A program made the position numbers and the translations under genes. DNA of 64,000 nt from Anaerolineae bacterium (lineage in GTDB: Bacteria > Chloroflexota > Anaerolineae > Aggregatilineales > Phototrophicaceae). The stretch covers positions 682,001 through 746,000 of the forward strand of contig JAJEBY010000016.1 in NCBI GenBank assembly GCA_022822305.1. Reading direction: 5' to 3'. Each line of letters opens with the position of its first letter. The first letter of the stretch is position 1. The notes below the pieces were generated by a model. The model had not been told where the DNA came from. It did not search any database and saw only the letters and a list, made by a program, of their open reading frames with translations. Below are positions 53,088 through 62,155 of this stretch, one piece after another.

Positions 53088-54212
53088 ATGAATTTATTGC
53101 GTCGTATCTTTGACAGACCTTCAGACAGCGTTGGCAGTTCAAGGACGTCACGGCGCGCGGCTCACGTCACTCCCAGCAATAGCAGGCGACACACGCCAGA
53201 GGAAGTCATCGAAGAGCCTTTGGCTAGCGAGATTGAGGTCGAAGCATCAGACCCCGTCGACGACCGGGTACTAGCTGATTTGCAGCGGCAGGCAGCGCCG
53301 GATGCGCCCGGGAAAACTGACCACAGGCCCGATAGAGATAGCGAATTCGCTGAACGTCCGGCGAATCCTGCCATGCGGCCTGGCGCAGGCGCCGAGGCGT
53401 TCGCTCCAGATAAGGGTCAAATTTCGGTCCAGCCATTCAGCTACGGCATCGCCAGCGATGTTGGCATGCTGCGCGACAATAATGAAGACGCCTCTTTTGC
53501 CATGCACTGGCATTCGATCTCGATCGAAGATCGGCCAGACTTCGGATTTTTCGTAGTAGCCGATGGTATGGGCGGGCATCTCGATGGCGAGAAAGCGGCG
53601 GGCATTGCGGTGGAGGTTTTGGCCGCGGAAATGATGGAGACGATCTATGTGCCGCTCTTGCGGGACTTTCATGCCGCCGACAGCCCCACCATCCTGGACG
53701 CGCTGGTATCGGCAGCGGAGCAAGCTAATCTTGCGGTAATCAAGCGTGTTCCGGGCGGGGGCACGACGCTTTCCACCGTGGCAATCGTCGGCCATCTCGC
53801 TTACGTAGTGCATGTGGGGGACAGCCGCGCCTATTTAATTCATGATGACGAGATCGAGCAATTGACGACCGATCACACGCTGGTGCAGCGCTTGATCGAG
53901 ATGAAAGAAATCACGCCTGCGGAAGCGGAATTCTATCCGCAGAAGAACGTGCTTTATCGGGCAATTGGTCAGAATGAGAAGCTGAAAGTTGAACGCATGA
54001 TCCGTACCTTGCCGCCGTCGTCGCAGCTGCTCATTTGTAGTGACGGATTATGGGACTTGGTCGAGGATGAGACACTCAAGCGAGTGGCGCAAGAATCCAT
54101 GACGCCGCAGCTTGCTTGTGAAGCGTTAGTTTCCCTGGCGAACGAGCGAGGCGGAACAGACAATATCACGGTGATAATTCTGAGATCACCGGGCATTGCG
54201 TCCCAGGCGTAG
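53088..54212 (+). CDS. prpC: PP2C-type Ser/Thr protein phosphatase
   Basis: 374 residues. The first 115 are Arg/Ser/Pro/Glu-rich and probably disordered. The C-terminal 240 form a PPM/PP2C domain: SDVGMLRDNNEDA with metal-binding Asp, FVVADGMGGHLDGEKAAGIAVE, GGTTLSTVAIVGHLAYVVHVGDSRAYLI, LTTDHTL, YRAIGQ, LICSDGLWDLV and GGTDNITVIIL. It dephosphorylates proteins, usually opposing a Hanks-type kinase. No kinase gene is adjacent. The disordered basic N-terminus is longer than in most bacterial PrpC proteins and may target it. A response regulator gene follows 85 nt later. Confidence 0.93.
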   Translation: MNLLRRIFDRPSDSVGSSRTSRRAAHVTPSNSRRHTPEEVIEEPLASEIEVEASDPVDDRVLADLQRQAAPDAPGKTDHRPDRDSEFAERPANPAMRPGAGAEAFAPDKGQISVQPFSYGIASDVGMLRDNNEDASFAMHWHSISIEDRPDFGFFVVADGMGGHLDGEKAAGIAVEVLAAEMMETIYVPLLRDFHAADSPTILDALVSAAEQANLAVIKRVPGGGTTLSTVAIVGHLAYVVHVGDSRAYLIHDDEIEQLTTDHTLVQRLIEMKEITPAEAEFYPQKNVLYRAIGQNEKLKVERMIRTLPPSSQLLICSDGLWDLVEDETLKRVAQESMTPQLACEALVSLANERGGTDNITVIILRSPGIASQA

Positions 54213-54297
54213 CACCGGCATGCAGGCGAAAGCCGCTCCTTGATCTTGTCCCATTGTTGACGCAGGAAAATTTAGTCGCCAGCGAGCGAGGCCAAAC

Positions 54298-55032
54298 GTG
54301 AAAATGAACCCCGGAGCATCGGTCAATCCAGCGCGCGTGAGCAAGAAGATACTTGTGGTCGATGACGAGCCGCGGATGATTGGATTCATCCGCATGAATC
54401 TCGAGCTGGAAAACCACCATGTCATTGAAGCCAACACCGGCTTGCAGGCTCTTGACAAGATTCGGACTCAGCTGCCGGATCTGGTGCTGCTCGACGTGAT
54501 GATGCCGGAGCTCGATGGATTCGAGACCTTGCGGATGCTCCGGGAGTTTTCCGATATTCCCGTCATCATGCTGACGGCGAAAGGAGAAGAATCGGACAAG
54601 GTTACCGGTTTGGAACTGGGCGCCGACGACTACATCACCAAACCGTTCGGAACGCGTGAACTAACGAGTCGCATCAAAGCCATCTTTCGCCGTCTGGAGA
54701 AGCCATCTACCGACGATGTTGTCGTGCGCGTTGACGATCGACTGAGTGTGGATTTCAATCGCAGAGAGGCCATCGTGGAGGGCGCGCGCATCAAGCTGCG
54801 TCCGACGGAGTATCGCCTGCTCTATCATCTGATTCGCAATGCCGGTTGGACGGTGCCGCATGATCAGTTGCTGCAAAAGGTTTGGGGATATGAATATCGA
54901 GACGAAGCGCACTACGTGCGATTGTACGTGAATTATCTGCGCGAGAAGATTGAGGAGGATCCTTCCGATCCGCGCTATATCATCACCGAACGCGGCGTCG
55001 GCTACCGCTTTGTAGATTTCAAATCCAAATGA
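54298..55032 (+). CDS. OmpR-family response regulator
   Basis: 244 residues. The receiver domain begins [14 protein letters not shown]. The acceptor Asp is in [15 protein letters not shown], the Thr in IMLTAKGEE and the Lys in [12 protein letters not shown] winged-helix DNA-binding domain follows ([48 protein letters not shown]). It is a transcription factor controlled by phosphorylation. No sensor kinase gene is adjacent, which is unusual for this family. The GTG at 54298 is the likely start, with ATG 54304 as an alternative. About fifteen extra residues precede the receiver. Confidence 0.93.
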   Translation: MKMNPGASVNPARVSKKILVVDDEPRMIGFIRMNLELENHHVIEANTGLQALDKIRTQLPDLVLLDVMMPELDGFETLRMLREFSDIPVIMLTAKGEESDKVTGLELGADDYITKPFGTRELTSRIKAIFRRLEKPSTDDVVVRVDDRLSVDFNRREAIVEGARIKLRPTEYRLLYHLIRNAGWTVPHDQLLQKVWGYEYRDEAHYVRLYVNYLREKIEEDPSDPRYIITERGVGYRFVDFKSK

Positions 55033-55332
55033 CGCCTTGGCCGGCCTGTGTCGCGATGACGTCCTTTGAAGAATTTGCATGCGATCGATGGCCGCGACAG
55101 GCTGTTGCGGTCTCCTGCCCGTTCTTCTGTCGAAATTTGTCGACTTTGGAAACCATCGGCCTTATTGACGACTGACATTCACGCTCGCGCATATAGCGCG
55201 TGATGTGTCTCCGCGCCCGTGATGACATCGGCATGAAATTGGCGAAAGCCGTGTATATTCTTGTGCTACACTGAAACTCACTTGTCTTTCTTTGCGCTTA
55301 GCATTCATCAATGACGAAAGCATGAGATTCTG
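55033..55332. other. 300-nt intergenic region, no gene seen
   Basis: Between the response regulator and the GT-C gene I see no supported reading frame, RNA gene or strong hairpin. A TACACT (near 55264-55270) and TATATT in the last 80 nt could be a -10 element for the downstream gene, but no good -35 is paired with it. Confidence 0.5.
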
Positions 55333-56919
55333 ATGACACGCTCATTGCGGCTGCTGCTGTTGGCGACATTTGGCGTACTGCTAGTTCACGTCTTGATCTA
55401 TTTCGCATTTGGCATAGCGCTCTTAAACTTTCCTTTCGACTATGACCAGGCCGAGGGAATCGAACTTAACATGGCGGTGCTGATGGCCAGCGGCGGCTGT
55501 CCCTACTGCGATAACGATGTTTTTCCGTTTTTCGGCAGCGGTTATCCGCCATTTTTCCACTTGCTGATGGTTCCCTTCGTGAAGGTCTTTGGTCCTCATT
55601 TGTGGTATGGGCGGCTGATTATCTTCACCTCCACTTTGGTAACGGCTGGCGCGATCGCCTGGGCGGTGCATCGAGAATCGCGTCATCGACTCATCGCATT
55701 GCTCGCGGGTATGGCGTTTCTATCATCCAACTATGTCTATCACATCGGACCACTCTTGCGTCAACACCTGTTGATGGTGATGTTGGAAACACTGGCTGTC
55801 GTTGTCATTGCCAGATCCGCCGGCGGAGAAGGGATCAACAGGCGCGGGCTTCTGCTTGGCTTCATGTTGTTGCTCTGCGCCGGATATACGAAACAGCTCG
55901 CGTATGCTACCTGCGCCGCCGTTTCATTATGGCTGTTCTTGCGAAATCCGAGATTGGCAATCCGATTCAGCGCCGGGCTTATCGGCGCGGCCGCCATAGT
56001 CTTCGCGCTAATGATGTGGATGACCGACGGTCGCTGGTGGGACAACATCATACTGGCCAACCAGAATCCCTACTACTGGGATCAGTTTCTAGCGCTGCTC
56101 GGCCAGTTTCTGCGTTTGCACGGTTGGATTCTGGCGCTTGCCATCGCCATGCTCGTCTACGAGATATATTGTCGCCGGCTGTCGCTGTATTCAGTTTGGC
56201 TATTGGCGGCGCTAGTCAATACTGTCGCATCCGGCAAGTGGGGAGCGGGCGACAGCTACTTTGTAACGGCAATCGCCGCCACTTGCATTTTGAGCGGCAT
56301 TTGCCTGGCGCGGTCGATAAGAAGAGACTGGCGCTGCCCGGAAAATTACATCACAAGCGCCCTATCCAGTTGGCGGATAGGCAATTTCGGCGCTGTGACC
56401 GCATGGATTGCAATCGCGCTCTTTTTTGCGTATTCATTGTCCGTTTTCAAGATGCCGACCTCTGGTCCGATATTCGGGACAATTGCAGGCGCCTTGAACA
56501 TCCAGCCCTTATGGGATTGGCGCTATCCCCTGCACGATCCGGCAGGTTGGACAGTTGGCTACGCGATAACCGGTCATCTTCCTACGGAGTCGGATTTTGA
56601 AAACGGCTGGAAGATCGTCGATGCCATACGCGACACGGACGGGTTGGTACTATCGGAGGACGTAACGTTCAGTTTCCTGAGCGAACGTGAAGTCATAGGG
56701 AACGCTGTCCAGCTGAAAAACATGTGGGAAAACGGCCTTTACGATCCCGCCGCGTTTGTCCAGATGATCAGGGATAGAGCATTCGGACTGATTATCCTGC
56801 GCGCCGGGCTTTATCCACCGCCGATTATCGCAGCTATTGTTGACGAATTCCGCGTGAGCGAAGTCATCCGTATGAATGGCTTCGACTATCAGTTGTGGAA
56901 ACCGCGCGTTAACAGCTGA
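55333..56919 (+). CDS. GT-C fold membrane glycosyltransferase-like protein
   Basis: 528 residues with about eleven TM helices. The first external loop carries the acidic motif FDYDQAEGIELN, in the position where GT39/ArnT-like GT-C enzymes have their catalytic Asp/Glu. It also contains two Cys (GGCPYCDND) and a Gly/Tyr/Pro-rich GSGYPPFFHLLMVP stretch, also family-like. The C-terminal soluble domain (about 400-528) is external. It probably transfers a sugar from a polyprenyl-phosphate donor at the outer face of the membrane; donor and acceptor are unknown. It stands alone in its orientation with 300 nt upstream. Confidence 0.8.
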   Translation: MTRSLRLLLLATFGVLLVHVLIYFAFGIALLNFPFDYDQAEGIELNMAVLMASGGCPYCDNDVFPFFGSGYPPFFHLLMVPFVKVFGPHLWYGRLIIFTSTLVTAGAIAWAVHRESRHRLIALLAGMAFLSSNYVYHIGPLLRQHLLMVMLETLAVVVIARSAGGEGINRRGLLLGFMLLLCAGYTKQLAYATCAAVSLWLFLRNPRLAIRFSAGLIGAAAIVFALMMWMTDGRWWDNIILANQNPYYWDQFLALLGQFLRLHGWILALAIAMLVYEIYCRRLSLYSVWLLAALVNTVASGKWGAGDSYFVTAIAATCILSGICLARSIRRDWRCPENYITSALSSWRIGNFGAVTAWIAIALFFAYSLSVFKMPTSGPIFGTIAGALNIQPLWDWRYPLHDPAGWTVGYAITGHLPTESDFENGWKIVDAIRDTDGLVLSEDVTFSFLSEREVIGNAVQLKNMWENGLYDPAAFVQMIRDRAFGLIILRAGLYPPPIIAAIVDEFRVSEVIRMNGFDYQLWKPRVNS

Positions 56920-56997
56920 TCGGGAGACTCAAGAGCATTGCGTAGTGATTTTCCACAGCACCCAAACTACAATGCTGACGAAACAGAGGAGCATTGA

Positions 56998-57501
56998 ATG
57001 ACAAGTGTAGACGGCCAAGCGTTCAAGAGTATTCTAGCGTGTTGGACGGCGGGCATCACGGTGGTCAGCGTGTCGTCAGATGAAGATTGGCAGGCGATCA
57101 CGGTCAATTCATTCGCCAGCGTCAGCATGGAGCCGCCGCTAGTTTGCATGAATATCGCGAATCGTCTCGATATCAGGCGCTACATCGCGCGAGAAGGTCA
57201 CTTCGCGATCAGCATACTTTCGGATCAGCAATTGGAGCTCGGCAAGCGATTTGCCGGCTTCTACGACGACAAGTTTGAGAACCGTTTTGATGGTCTAGCG
57301 TGTGAAACCACTGAGGACGGCGATCCGCTTATTCCCGACTGCATGGCCTGGTTATCGTGCGGCGTGGAACACTACCTGAATGTCGGCGAGAACACCATGT
57401 TCGTCGGCAGCGTGGCGGGTGGCGGCTGGACAGACGACAAGCTGCCGCTCTTGTATCATAATCGGCAATGGGGCCGCTTTCTGTCGGTGGAACCCAAGTG
57501 A
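56998..57501 (+). CDS. Flavin reductase-like FMN-binding protein
   Basis: 167 residues, flavin reductase (DIM6/NTAB) fold. Typical segments are FKSILACWTAGITVVSV at the N-terminus, AITVNSFASVSMEPPLVCMNIA (FMN phosphate loop), FAISILSDQQ, FDGLACET, and CGVEHYLNVGENTMFVGSV with the conserved His. LLYHNRQWGRF closes the domain (family form 'PLLYxxGxY'). It may supply reduced flavin to a monooxygenase; no partner gene is adjacent. An AGAGGAG ribosome binding site precedes the ATG. It converges with the glucokinase gene with a 5-nt gap. Confidence 0.9.
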   Translation: MTSVDGQAFKSILACWTAGITVVSVSSDEDWQAITVNSFASVSMEPPLVCMNIANRLDIRRYIAREGHFAISILSDQQLELGKRFAGFYDDKFENRFDGLACETTEDGDPLIPDCMAWLSCGVEHYLNVGENTMFVGSVAGGGWTDDKLPLLYHNRQWGRFLSVEPK

Positions 57502-57506
57502 GGCGC

Positions 57507-58259
57507 CTAGCTCGATGCTGCGCCGGTTGATTCCGCTGCCGCCAGCGCTGCCCCGATGATGCCGGCTCGGTTGCGCAATTGCGCTGGAACGATGGCAGTG
57601 TCGCATTTGATGTAGCGCGCAAAGGTCTCGAACTTCTTGCTGACTCCGCCACCAATGATGAACAGATCCGGCGTGATCAAGAATTCAATATATCGCAAAT
57701 GCTCCGTAAGATGCTTGCCCCACTTTTTCCAACTGTATCCATTAAGTTGCCGCGCTCGATCTGACGTCCGCCACTCGGCGCTTTTGCCGCGGATGTCCAA
57801 GTGACCGAATTCCGTATTCGGCAGCAGCACGCCGTTGACAAAGATGGAACTGCCGACGCCGGTCCCTAAAGTCAAGATAACAACCAGCCCATTGTTGTTT
57901 CTTCCGGCGCCATAAGTCATTTCTGCGATGCCAGCCGCATCAGCATCGTTAAGCACGAGTACTGGATTGCCCGTGTGTTTCTCCATTAGCGCCCGGGCGT
58001 CGGTTCCGATCCATTCATCGTCGACGTTGGCGGCGGTACGAGCGACGCCGTGCTGTACTACGGCGGGAAAAGTGCAGCCGACGGGTCCTCGCCAAGCGAA
58101 GCGCTCTACAATCTGGCCAACAACTTCCGCCATTGGCTCGGGTTTGGCAGGTTGCGGCGTTTCGATACGCAGGCGCTCGCTGGCAAACTCCCCCTGCTCG
58201 GTATCCACGATAGCGCCCTTGATGCCTGATCCGCCAATGTCTATCCCTAGCGCGCGCAT
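57507..58259 (-). CDS. ppgK: Polyphosphate glucokinase (ROK family)
   Basis: Phosphorylates glucose with polyphosphate (and often ATP), about 250 residues. Motifs are [16 protein letters not shown] (phosphate loop), [28 protein letters not shown] with the catalytic Asp, [28 protein letters not shown], and the PpgK-type C-terminal half [22 protein letters not shown]. These last features separate PpgK from other ROK sugar kinases. I chose the ATG at 58257-58259 with an AGAAGG site upstream; an open frame to 58304 adds 15 residues. It is divergent from the L,D-transpeptidase gene. Confidence 0.93.
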   Translation of the reverse strand: MRALGIDIGGSGIKGAIVDTEQGEFASERLRIETPQPAKPEPMAEVVGQIVERFAWRGPVGCTFPAVVQHGVARTAANVDDEWIGTDARALMEKHTGNPVLVLNDADAAGIAEMTYGAGRNNNGLVVILTLGTGVGSSIFVNGVLLPNTEFGHLDIRGKSAEWRTSDRARQLNGYSWKKWGKHLTEHLRYIEFLITPDLFIIGGGVSKKFETFARYIKCDTAIVPAQLRNRAGIIGAALAAAESTGAASS

Positions 58260-58494
58260 TTCATCAACCTTCTGTCGACTGGGCTTTGCAAACTTCGTAA
58301 TCATACCAAATTAGAGAACTATGTCATAATGCAATAGAGGTCTGACGTCGTCGGTCTAAGCTCGGCTTGGAGAGACGCTGCGATTGGATTTGCACAGGCT
58401 AGCTGACGATTGCCCTGCGTTGCCGGCGCCAGTCTTGAAATTGTCGTAACTTTGGCTTCAAATGAGGGTGGATTACGTCACACGGGAAAACGAT

Positions 58495-59526
58495 ATGCGT
58501 AAACTGACTCTGATATGCCTGCTTTTGGGTTTGATGACTGTTGCTGTTCCAATCCTGTACGCGCAAGACAGTTGCCTGTCGAGCGTCTGCGGAATCGGTC
58601 AGAGCGCCATTGACGCTTATCCGCGTCCCGATGTAACACCGTTGGAAATTGATGAGGAGCTTCTCTACGATCGCGACTATCGACAACTGAGTTTCGCCGT
58701 GACCATATATGACGCGCCGGCCGGCGCATCCGTGGAGACGCTTGGCGCAGGGTACAGCTTTGTCACAGTGCTGGACGAAAGTGATGGCTGGCTGAAGATA
58801 GATGACGGCAGGTGGATATCTCATATTGACGTCGAGGAGCCGTACACGCCTTCCCGTTTCGCGGGTGTGCTCCTGCCGCAGGAAACGCTTCCCTACACCA
58901 TGGCGTGGACGCTGAGGCATTTGCGTGGCGCAGAAACACCGGGTGGCGAGGAATCCGCGAACAACCGCTTTCTTTATCGATATTCGCGGGTAAACATCTA
59001 TTCAACGGTGGAAGTGAACGGCTACAACTGGTATCAGATCGGCGTCAACGAGTGGGTGCACCAGTTCAAGGTGGCGAAGCTGCTGCCGATACCTCGCCCG
59101 GAAGAAGTCGATACGCACAGGTGGATCAGCGTGGATTTATATGAGCAGGTGGCCATCGCTTATGAAGGCGAGACGCCGGTATTCGCCACCTTAATCTCGT
59201 CCGGGCTTTCCGATTGGCCCACTAACGAGGGATTGTTCCACGTATACGTGCGATTCAGACGGACGCTAATGAGCGGCGCTTACAATCAGCCGGACTTCTA
59301 TTACCTGCAGGAAGTGCCCTGGACCATGTATTTTGACGGCGATATCGCCTTGCATGGCGCCTATTGGCACGATGGGTTTGGCTACCGCAAGAGCCACGGC
59401 TGCGTCAACATGACTGTTACCGATGCGCATTGGCTATTCAACTGGTCAGAAGACGAATACGACTTCGCAAACGAAGACTATACCGGACCTGCTGTCTACG
59501 TCTATTCCAGCGGGGAATACGACTAA
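58495..59526 (+). CDS. Exported L,D-transpeptidase (YkuD domain)
   Basis: 343 residues. A signal peptide (hydrophobic residues 4-20, cleavage near LYAQD) is followed by an N-terminal region with two SH3-like units (FAVTIYDAPAGASVETLGAG, RVNIYSTVEVNGYNWYQIGVNEW). A YkuD catalytic domain spans about 205-335. The active-site motif is HGAYWHDGFGYRKSHGCVNMT with catalytic His and Cys. It forms 3-3 peptidoglycan crosslinks or attaches proteins to the wall. The ATG at 58495 gives a proper signal peptide; an upstream start at 58462 adds 11 residues. Confidence 0.93.
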   Translation: MRKLTLICLLLGLMTVAVPILYAQDSCLSSVCGIGQSAIDAYPRPDVTPLEIDEELLYDRDYRQLSFAVTIYDAPAGASVETLGAGYSFVTVLDESDGWLKIDDGRWISHIDVEEPYTPSRFAGVLLPQETLPYTMAWTLRHLRGAETPGGEESANNRFLYRYSRVNIYSTVEVNGYNWYQIGVNEWVHQFKVAKLLPIPRPEEVDTHRWISVDLYEQVAIAYEGETPVFATLISSGLSDWPTNEGLFHVYVRFRRTLMSGAYNQPDFYYLQEVPWTMYFDGDIALHGAYWHDGFGYRKSHGCVNMTVTDAHWLFNWSEDEYDFANEDYTGPAVYVYSSGEYD

Positions 59527-59544
59527 CCGGATGCCATTGACGCT

Positions 59545-60627
59545 TTAGGTCGCTGTTGCTGTTTCTGCAACGCGCGTACCCTGGATATAGCCCTCGACCG
59601 CCAAGAGCTCCGCATTCAAGATGCTGCATCCGGCGGCGCCACGGATGGTATTGTGCGACAGCGCGGCGAATTTGTAGCCGAGGACCGGGCATTCTCGGAG
59701 GCGGCCGATGCTGGTCACCATGCCGTTGCCAAAATCTCGGTCTCGGCGCGGCTGCGGACGATCGATTTGTTCGAGATAACGCAGCGGATGCGCCGGCGCG
59801 CTGGGAAGACTCGGAATCGGATCTGGCGCCCGGAAGCTGATCCAATCTTGAATGACCGCGTCCAAGTCCGGCTTTTCTTCCAGCTCAACCGAGATATTGA
59901 TCAAGTGGCCATCAACCACGGGAACGCGCGTACAGGTCGCGCTCACAACGATACCCAGTTCGTCTATGCTTGAGCCGTTGAACGCGCCCAGCATTTTTCT
60001 CGATTCTGTTTCCATTTTCCTTTCGTCGCCCGGCACGAAAGGAACGATATTGTCGAGGATGTCCAGTGAGGAAACCCCGGGATAACCGGCGCCGCTGGTG
60101 GCTTGTTCACTGACAAGGTGCAGGCGGCGGATGGCGTATTTGACCAAGGGTTTTAGCGCCATGACCACCGGCATAACCGTGCAGTTTGAATTGGCGACGA
60201 GCGCGCCGCTGCGCCAGCCTCGCGAGCGGCGTTGCGCGTCCACGAGTTGAAGGTGATCCCCGTTGACTTCGGGCAGTAGCAGCGGCACATCGGCCACCAT
60301 GCGGTTGGCGGAGGCATTGGTGCAAACGATATGACCGGCTTCGGCCAGCGCTTCTTCGCGGTCAATCGCCGCTTCCTTGGGCAAGGCAGAAAAAACCAGC
60401 GGTGATGTCAGTTCGTCGTGCAATGACTTGACGGTCAACTGCGCGATATCCTCAGGCGGATTGCCGTCAAGTATCCAATGCGCGGCCTCTCCGTATGACT
60501 TGCCGGCGCTGCGGCTCGAGCCAACCACTTCTCGAACGGCGAACCAGGGATGGTCGCGCAGCAGTTGAATGAATCGCTGACCCACTGCGCCGGTAGCGCC
60601 CAAAATCGCGACATCGGTCTTTTGCAT
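59545..60627 (-). CDS. asd: Aspartate-semialdehyde dehydrogenase
   Basis: NADPH-dependent reduction of aspartyl phosphate, common to Lys, Thr and Met synthesis, 360 residues. The N-terminal VAILGATGAVGQRFIQLL binds NADP. The catalytic Cys is in VANSNCTVMPVV (about 155). SEQATSGAGYPG follows, then the Glu-containing KMETESRKML, and CTRVPVVDGHLINISVELEEK. It has the length and signatures of the fungal/archaeal-type Asd rather than the E. coli type. I chose the ATG at 60625-60627 (MQKTDVAIL); a frame to 60738 adds 37 residues. It is 14 nt behind pheA on the same strand. Confidence 0.95.
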   Translation of the reverse strand: MQKTDVAILGATGAVGQRFIQLLRDHPWFAVREVVGSSRSAGKSYGEAAHWILDGNPPEDIAQLTVKSLHDELTSPLVFSALPKEAAIDREEALAEAGHIVCTNASANRMVADVPLLLPEVNGDHLQLVDAQRRSRGWRSGALVANSNCTVMPVVMALKPLVKYAIRRLHLVSEQATSGAGYPGVSSLDILDNIVPFVPGDERKMETESRKMLGAFNGSSIDELGIVVSATCTRVPVVDGHLINISVELEEKPDLDAVIQDWISFRAPDPIPSLPSAPAHPLRYLEQIDRPQPRRDRDFGNGMVTSIGRLRECPVLGYKFAALSHNTIRGAAGCSILNAELLAVEGYIQGTRVAETATAT

Positions 60628-60641
60628 TTCGGTCCTCTGTC

Positions 60642-61475
60642 TCACATGCCTACAGTGTCGGACTTGACCGCCGGATACGAACCCAGCATCTTCACGAAGG
60701 AGGTCAACTGCAGCAGCTGCGTCAAGACATCTTGACAATTGGGCTCTTGCCAGTGGCCCTCAAAATCAAGATAGAAGAGCGGCTCCCAGGGACGATTACG
60801 CCGCGGCCGAGATTCCAGCTTGGTCAAGTTCAGATCACGTTTGGCGAATTCGCCGAGGCATTCATATAAGGCGGCGGGACGATGACGCGTGGCAAAAACG
60901 ATTGACGTCTTGTTGTAATCGGCAGGTTCGGGATCGCCGTGCCCCATGAGCAAGAAGCGCGTGTAATTGAATTGCTCGTCTTCAATGTGCTTTTCAAGGA
61001 TATCCAAGCCGTACAAATCACCAGCCAGCTCCGTGGCGATGACGCCGATTCCATCTTGCGGCGATTCCGCCAGATCGCGCGCCGATCCGGCCGTATCATA
61101 CCAGCCTTCGGAATCCAAACCGTGTCTTTTGAGGAATCGGCTGCATTGCATTAGGGCTTGCGGGTGAGAGCGAACCAAGCGCAGATCTGCCAAAGCAGTT
61201 CCGCGATTCACCAGCAAAGCGTGATGCACATGCAAGATGACTTCAGCCTGTATGCGCAGGTCGTGATCGAGCAGCATTTCGTAGGCGCCGCTGACTGAAC
61301 CGGCCAGCGCGTTTTCCACCGGCAACAAGCTGTAGTCGACCTGGCGGCCGTGCAAGGCGTCGAACAGATGATTGAAGTCTTGGCAGGGCACACAATCGAC
61401 ATCATTGTCAAAATGCTGCCGCACGGCGATTTCAGAATTGGCGCCAGGTATTCCCTGGTAGGCAACTTTGGGCAT
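60642..61475 (-). CDS. pheA: Prephenate dehydratase
   Basis: Converts prephenate to phenylpyruvate in Phe synthesis, 277 residues. The catalytic domain begins KVAYQGIPGANSE and contains SLLPVENALAGSV, VRSHPQALMQC, DTAGSARDLAE and the NYTRFLLMG motif with the catalytic Thr. A C-terminal ACT domain (about 190-265; TSIVFATRHRPAALYECLGEFAKRDLNLTKLESRP) carries the ESRP motif for Phe feedback inhibition. The start is the ATG at 61473-61475; a longer frame to 61655 is not conserved. There is no chorismate mutase domain. It is co-directional with asd. Confidence 0.96.
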   Translation of the reverse strand: MPKVAYQGIPGANSEIAVRQHFDNDVDCVPCQDFNHLFDALHGRQVDYSLLPVENALAGSVSGAYEMLLDHDLRIQAEVILHVHHALLVNRGTALADLRLVRSHPQALMQCSRFLKRHGLDSEGWYDTAGSARDLAESPQDGIGVIATELAGDLYGLDILEKHIEDEQFNYTRFLLMGHGDPEPADYNKTSIVFATRHRPAALYECLGEFAKRDLNLTKLESRPRRNRPWEPLFYLDFEGHWQEPNCQDVLTQLLQLTSFVKMLGSYPAVKSDTVGM

Positions 61476-61590
61476 ATCGTGTTGTCGCGTCCGTTGGTAG
61501 TCTCGCCGAATATTATCGGATGGCATCAAAATATGAAAGTGCATATGTCGTTTGCGGCGCGTGTCTGCCAAGTCAAGACGCTGAGACTGC

Positions 61591-61621
61591 TTGCGACAAA
61601 TTCTCCAATCACACGTATAAT
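61591..61621 (+). promoter_or_regulatory. Putative promoter of the Hsp20 gene
   Basis: TTGCGA (61591-61596), a 19-nt spacer and a perfect TATAAT (61616-61621), 33 nt upstream of the ATG. The -35 is the same hexamer as in the rseP promoter. Confidence 0.5.
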
Positions 61622-61653
61622 GCAGCGTAAGGCCTTTGCTGCTAGGAGAAGTC

Positions 61654-62091
61654 ATGTCCCAAGAACAGCGATTCGACCCTCTGAAGGAATTCCAGAATAT
61701 CGGCGAGCAAGTCGCAAAACAGATCGAGCGAGGGATTCGTACCGTTACCAGCGGCTCGGAACAGATATTGCTCGATATGTATCAGTCGGATGATCAGCTG
61801 GTCATTCGCACGCAAGCGCTTGACGGCTTGGTAAAAGAGAGCATCGAGATCAGTCTCGAGAGCAACTTGCTGACCATCGCATTACAAACTGAAGCGGAAT
61901 CCTCGCCCACGTCAGCGCGTTACTTCTTGCAGGAGCGGCGTTTCGGTCGGCTGTCGCGAACGCTGGAATTGGCGATTCCGGTCAAGGGAAATGAAGCGCG
62001 AGCCAAGGTCGAAAGCGGAAGCAATTTGGTCATCACCTTGCCCATCGACGACAGCATATACGGGAACATCACGGTAACGCCGGTGGAATAG
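61654..62091 (+). CDS. Small heat-shock protein, Hsp20/alpha-crystallin family
   Basis: 145 residues. An N-terminal helix (DPLKEFQNIGEQVAKQI) precedes an alpha-crystallin domain (about 38-140) with the expected beta pattern: LLDMYQSDDQLVIRTQALDG, IEISLESNLLTIALQTE, YFLQERRFGRLSRTLELAIPV and the final SNLVITLPI. The usual IPV/I C-terminal anchor appears as VTPVE. It holds unfolding proteins without ATP. The ATG has an AGGAGA site 7 nt upstream; an upstream in-frame start at 61636 would remove that site. Divergent from pheA. Confidence 0.87.
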   Translation: MSQEQRFDPLKEFQNIGEQVAKQIERGIRTVTSGSEQILLDMYQSDDQLVIRTQALDGLVKESIEISLESNLLTIALQTEAESSPTSARYFLQERRFGRLSRTLELAIPVKGNEARAKVESGSNLVITLPIDDSIYGNITVTPVE

Positions 62092-62155
62092 GCGCCAGGT
62101 CTCTTGCTGATTCTGTGTGCCTATGCGTATGGCGACTACTGCTAAGGCTGCTCGG

